A DNA stretch of 64,000 nt from Hyphomicrobiales bacterium (GTDB lineage Bacteria > Pseudomonadota > Alphaproteobacteria > Rhizobiales > JACESI01). Location: NCBI GenBank assembly GCA_039973685.1, contig JBDWKL010000019.1, positions 1-64,000 of the forward strand, read 5' to 3'. Of this stretch, positions 60,739-64,000 are shown one piece after another. Made by a program: the position numbers and the translations under genes. The notes below the pieces were generated by a model that was given only the letters and a program-made list of their open reading frames with translations, had not been told where the DNA came from and did not search any database. Within the stretch, counting starts at the first letter, position 1. Each line of letters starts with the position of its first letter.

Positions 60739-60757
60739 TAACTGAAAATAAGTTATT
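60737..60757 (+). terminator. Hairpin after the spermidine-synthase-like gene
   Basis: AATAACT and AGTTATT form a 7-bp stem around a 7-base loop, overlapping the stop codon and followed by ATTAGTATTTTA. An A-T-rich stem makes it a weak terminator. Confidence 0.5.
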
Positions 60758-61091
60758 ATTAGTATTTTAGCTTGAATCAAGTTAAATAAATACCGGCTGG
60801 CCGTTTGGTGGCGAAAATGACTAATTTTTGATCAAAAAATAAATACTCACCCAAATGAACAGCTGAAACGGAACTTGCATCACAAATTTTGAATTGGTAG
60901 GGTCCGGCCAGACCAGGGCATTAGGTTCTGGTGGGAGGACGTATTTGCGTGGTGCTGAAATTGGTTGCCTAAGGGGCTCAACTAAGTAACTCGGGAATTC
61001 CAGTGTTGGCATCAACCACTCAAACACGTTCGTAAGTATAAAATGACCCTATCTATCATTCTGATAACGTAGGGTATTCGGAGGGAATTAT
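60758..61091. promoter_or_regulatory. Upstream region of the TakP-like TRAP operon with an inverted repeat (61046-61075)
   Basis: 334 gene-free bases. At 61046-61075 an interrupted dyad pairs ACCCTA with TAGGGT and TATC with GATA. It ends 16 bases before the binding-protein start, placing it in the promoter or the 5' leader, as an operator or a leader hairpin. The ribosome-binding site GGAGGG follows it. Confidence 0.45.
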
Positions 61092-62174
61092 ATGGAACGC
61101 CGCAATTTTCTAAAAGGCGCCGCTCTTGCAGCTGGTGCAACAACACTTGCAGCTCCTGCAATCGCGCAGAGCTCAAAAGACATGGTAATCGTGTCCACAT
61201 GGCCACGGGACTTCCCAGGTCTTGGTATTTCAGCGCAGCGCTTTGCCGCTCGTGTTGCTGAGCTAACTGAAGGTTCAATCAACGTTCAATACTTCGCTGC
61301 TGGCGAACGTGTTGGTGCGTTTGACTCGTTTGATGAAGTTGCATCAGGCAACTCACAAGCATACATCGCTGCTGACTACTACTGGAAAGGTAAGCACCCA
61401 GGTTGGGCTCCTTTCACAGCTGTACCATTTGGTCTTACATACACTGAAATCGACGCTTGGATTAAATACGGCGGCGGTCAACAGCTTTGGGACAAAATTG
61501 CCGGCGAATTTGGTTTGAAAAACCTCGCAGTTGGTAACACAGGCGTTCAAATGGGCGGTTGGTTCAACAAAGAGATCGAATCTGCAGACGACCTTAAAGG
61601 TCTTAAAATGCGTATTCCTGGTCTTGGTGGCGACGTTATGGCGAAATTGGGTGCTTCACCTGTTTCACTTCCAGGCGGTCAAATCTTTGAAAACCTTGTA
61701 TCAGGTGCGATCGACGCGACTGAGTGGGTTGGCCCTTACAATGACTTCTTCATGAAGTTCTACGAAGCAGCTAAATACTACTACTGGCCAGGTATGCACG
61801 AGCCAGGCTCACAGCTTGCACTCGGCATGAACGGCGCATGGTGGGGTACGCTTACTAAGACTGAGCAAGCCATCATCGAAGCTGCTGCAAATGAAGAAAA
61901 TGCACGTCAAATGGCTGAAACAAACGCCAACAACGGTGCATTCCTCACTAAGCTTCAAAAAGAGCATGGTGTTGAGCTTCGTGAATTCAACGATGATGTT
62001 TATGACTCATTCGGTGAAGCTGCTGCTGAAGTTCTTGAAGAAGCGCGCGATCACAGCCCGCTTTCAAAAGAAATCTACGACAGCTTTATCTCTGCTCGTA
62101 AAGACATCGGTTCATGGACTGCGATTTCAGACGCTGCGTACGTCATGAAACGGAACCGTGTTCTAGGTCTCTAA
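61092..62174 (+). CDS. TRAP transporter substrate-binding protein, TakP-like
   Basis: A 360-residue periplasmic binding protein with a twin-arginine leader (MERRNFLKGAALAAGATTLA). It resembles the TakP subgroup, which binds 2-oxo acids such as pyruvate and forms dimers. Features are STWPRDFPGLGISAQRFA at the mature N-terminus, KMRIPGLGGDVMAKLGA (conserved Arg) and DATEWVGPYNDFFMKFYEAA. The substrate here is inferred from the family only. GGAGGG lies seven bases before the ATG. Confidence 0.92.
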   Translation: MERRNFLKGAALAAGATTLAAPAIAQSSKDMVIVSTWPRDFPGLGISAQRFAARVAELTEGSINVQYFAAGERVGAFDSFDEVASGNSQAYIAADYYWKGKHPGWAPFTAVPFGLTYTEIDAWIKYGGGQQLWDKIAGEFGLKNLAVGNTGVQMGGWFNKEIESADDLKGLKMRIPGLGGDVMAKLGASPVSLPGGQIFENLVSGAIDATEWVGPYNDFFMKFYEAAKYYYWPGMHEPGSQLALGMNGAWWGTLTKTEQAIIEAAANEENARQMAETNANNGAFLTKLQKEHGVELREFNDDVYDSFGEAAAEVLEEARDHSPLSKEIYDSFISARKDIGSWTAISDAAYVMKRNRVLGL

Positions 62175-62211
62175 GGTCTGATTTTCAGACAATAGAACTG
62201 ACATAAAAATG

Positions 62212-62238
62212 CGGGGCGGTTGTAATGCCGTCCCGTTT
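62212..62238 (+). terminator. Intrinsic terminator between the TakP-like and permease genes
   Basis: CGGGGCGG and CCGTCCCG form an 8-bp stem (one G-T pair) followed by TTTCTAATT. A smaller hairpin, GTCTG-ATTTT-CAGAC, precedes it at 62176-62190. Both lie between the binding-protein stop and the permease start. Confidence 0.75.
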
Positions 62239-62286
62239 CTAATTGAGTATTTGTAATCGTAATGATTGGTTATGGGGAGGGCTAGC

Positions 62287-63315
62287 ATGGCTGCTGAAGG
62301 CAATGCTTCCACGATGGATGCAGCTGAAGAAACATTGGTAGAGGCTACGCCCGCCGTTGCTATTCGGATTATCGGCTGGACTGTGTTAAGTCTAATGGCC
62401 GCTTTTTTAATAAATGTCGTATTGACGTTTTGGGGAGGCTGGCCTGGTATCGGACAATTGTTCGGTTGGCTCTCAAATGGCGATGGGTCAACAGCCCAAT
62501 CTGCTATTCAACTCGCTCTTTATTTTATCTCTATCGCCGTTGCTATTGCTTTGGTCACCAAGACCAAATCACGCACTCTGCGCGATGATGAGAAATTGAC
62601 CAACGACATTTGCGCCTTTGTAATCCGTGCTTGCTTCTGGATTGTTTTGCTTGTCGGTATGGTCGATATGGTTATTTCATTCCTTCGAGTAGAAGGATTG
62701 TTGGCAGGTATTGTTGGTGCTGATTTGACGGGCGATTTGGGCCGGTCTCAGTTTCGCGGCCTGTTCGTCCATACACCACTTGTGGTGCTTGGCATCATTT
62801 TGGGGAAAATGACCCGAACACTTGGCTTCCATTGGTTAGCTCTTTTGGTTGTGGGTGCAGAACTCTTAATCGTGTTCTCCCGCTTCGTGTTTTCTTATGA
62901 ACAAGCCTTCATGGCCGACCTTGTACGTTTTTGGTACGGCGCTTTGTTCTTGTTTGCTTCTGCTTACACACTTCTTGACGATGGTCATGTGCGCGTTGAC
63001 CTGCTCTATGCAGGCTTCCGTCATAAGACCAAAGGCAAGATCAATCGCTGGGGCGCTGTGTTCCTCGGCATTCCGCTTTGCTGGACAATCTTGCTCATGG
63101 GCATGTGGTCTAAATCCGCAGTGATTGTTAGCCCAATCCTTGTGTTTGAAGTGACGCAGGCCGGCTTCGGTCTCTACATCAAATACTTCATGGCAGGGTT
63201 CTTGGGCATTTTCGCGGTGTCGATGATGATCCAGTTTGTCAGTCAGTTCTTCGGCGCCACTGCGGATACCCGCGGTGAAGCTGGTGGTCGGGTCACCGGC
63301 CACGAAGTCATGTAA
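62287..63315 (+). CDS. TRAP transporter small permease, long TakQ-like form
   Basis: A 342-residue membrane protein with about eight hydrophobic segments, twice the length of usual DctQ subunits. The C-terminal half (about 190-325) holds the DctQ-like core: EQAFMADLVRFWYGALFLFA, then ASAYTLLDDGHVRVDLLYAG. The N-terminal half adds membrane segments, as in TakQ-type members. GGAGG lies seven bases before the ATG at 62287, which decides the start; the earlier in-frame TTG and ATG are not used. Confidence 0.88.
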   Translation: MAAEGNASTMDAAEETLVEATPAVAIRIIGWTVLSLMAAFLINVVLTFWGGWPGIGQLFGWLSNGDGSTAQSAIQLALYFISIAVAIALVTKTKSRTLRDDEKLTNDICAFVIRACFWIVLLVGMVDMVISFLRVEGLLAGIVGADLTGDLGRSQFRGLFVHTPLVVLGIILGKMTRTLGFHWLALLVVGAELLIVFSRFVFSYEQAFMADLVRFWYGALFLFASAYTLLDDGHVRVDLLYAGFRHKTKGKINRWGAVFLGIPLCWTILLMGMWSKSAVIVSPILVFEVTQAGFGLYIKYFMAGFLGIFAVSMMIQFVSQFFGATADTRGEAGGRVTGHEVM

Positions 63316-63349
63316 TTTAGTTTGAATACGTTTTAAGGCATCTCCTGTT

Positions 63350-64000
63350 ATGGAACTTTTATTCCTCCTCCTTTTGGTTGTTTTAATGGCATATGCGCTA
63401 GGTTCTGGTTATCCAGTAGCCTTTGCATTGCCTGGCTCAGCAATTTTAACAATCGCCATTGCAGCCCTCAGCGGCTACTTGTTTGCAGGGGATGCTGATG
63501 CATTCTTTGCGCAAGATGGTCCCGTCCAGTGGCTCAGTGCCGGCGTTACAAATCTTCGAGGGGTTTATTGGGAACCCGAACGAGATACGCTGATTGCGAT
63601 CCCGCTCTTTATCTTTATGGGCATTATGCTCCAGCGTTCTAAGATCGCTGAAGACTTGCTCGTAACGATGGCGCAGCTGTTTGGCCCAGTTCCTGGTGGT
63701 CTTGGTATCTCAGTTGTTCTCGTGGGCGCATTGCTTGCTGCAACAACAGGCATCGTGGGTGCGACCGTGGTTGCTATGGGCTTGATTTCATTGCCAGCCA
63801 TGCTGAAGCAGAACTATTCAAAGTCTCTCGCGACAGGCACAATTGCTGCCTCGGGTACACTTGGACAAATCATTCCTCCTTCTATCGTATTGATCATTCT
63901 TGCTGACCAATTGGCCAGTGCGGTTGACCAAGCCGATGCATCGCGTAAGGCGCTTTATAAAGCGTCTACGGGTGAGCTGACTATGCCGTCAGAGTTCGGC
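63350..64000 (+). CDS. TRAP transporter large permease (DctM-type), partial
   Basis: The first 217 residues of a DctM-family permease, cut by the right window edge. It begins MELLFLLLLVVLMAYALGSG, then YPVAFALPGSAILTIAIAAL, and contains the DctM signature GTIAASGTLGQIIPPSIVLI. An unusually hydrophilic insertion (DQADASRKALYKASTGELTM) starts near residue 195, as in TakM-type members. It lies 34 bases after the small permease and completes the second TRAP system. Confidence 0.93.
   Translation, partial: MELLFLLLLVVLMAYALGSGYPVAFALPGSAILTIAIAALSGYLFAGDADAFFAQDGPVQWLSAGVTNLRGVYWEPERDTLIAIPLFIFMGIMLQRSKIAEDLLVTMAQLFGPVPGGLGISVVLVGALLAATTGIVGATVVAMGLISLPAMLKQNYSKSLATGTIAASGTLGQIIPPSIVLIILADQLASAVDQADASRKALYKASTGELTMPSEFG

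Overview
The window looks like a chromosomal stretch of a Gram-negative alphaproteobacterium, most likely a low-to-mid-GC, probably marine member of the Hyphomicrobiales (Rhizobiales). The evidence is a permuted two-piece tmRNA gene directly upstream of an SspB/DUF4169/ribbon-helix-helix trio, murA preceded by a small basic protein, several TRAP transporters, Tat-dependent substrate-binding proteins and a large AsmA protein. The genus cannot be fixed from the sequence.

Layout. 1-1.7 kb: Ldh-family dehydrogenase (cut by the window edge) coupled to an FAD oxidoreductase. 1.8-9.4 kb: a TPR protein, a degenerate receiver/GGDEF protein divergent from a LuxR-type regulator, a VanZ-like membrane protein, a glycosyltransferase-like protein, and an orphan rfbD behind a decayed rfbB remnant. 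9.5-16.8 kb: two TetR regulators and small redox/detoxification genes (ChrR-type cupin, two PNPOx-like flavoproteins, GST, VOC protein, CaiB-type CoA transferase, Tat-exported metallo-beta-lactamase). They are joined by five related 16-bp operators. 16.8-19.7 kb: a lipoprotein hydrolase and a CPA1-type antiporter.

19.8-25.9 kb is the most unusual part. It is a tightly coupled six-gene operon with three different Rieske fusions: Rieske + glutamate-synthase-like FMN/Fe-S domain, ferric-reductase-like membrane domain + Rieske, and Rieske + ThDP (acetolactate synthase/pyruvate oxidase-like) enzyme. Three further membrane proteins accompany them, one with a Cys/His motif. A strong terminator ends the operon. 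It reads as a membrane-linked redox pathway that I cannot match to a described system.

26-32.8 kb: tRNA-Thr, murA, and a scar of about 1.3 kb holding an IS6-type transposase remnant and very AT-rich ORFs, bracketed by a diverged duplicate of the murA 3' end. Then come an SDR/HisD-like dehydrogenase pair, a small methyltransferase and an aldo/keto reductase. 32.9-41.3 kb: AsmA (apparently starting at CTG), RHH, DUF4169, SspB, tmRNA, a metallo-beta-lactamase, a DUF2161 nuclease-like protein and a cysteine version of a glycine/D-proline reductase B-type protein. 41.3-52.4 kb: a polysaccharide cluster (glycan transferase-like protein, GT4, Wzy-like polymerase, Wzz/BY-kinase-like protein, WecG-type transferase, GH5 glycanase, GNAT/CelD-like protein, JmjC-like cupin). 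52.5-64 kb: TauE exporter, a three-gene TRAP system, a SulP-STAS-cNMP transporter, a Rieske oxygenase, a spermidine-synthase-like protein, and a second, TakP-like TRAP system cut by the window end. In both TRAP loci an intrinsic terminator lies between the binding protein and the permeases.
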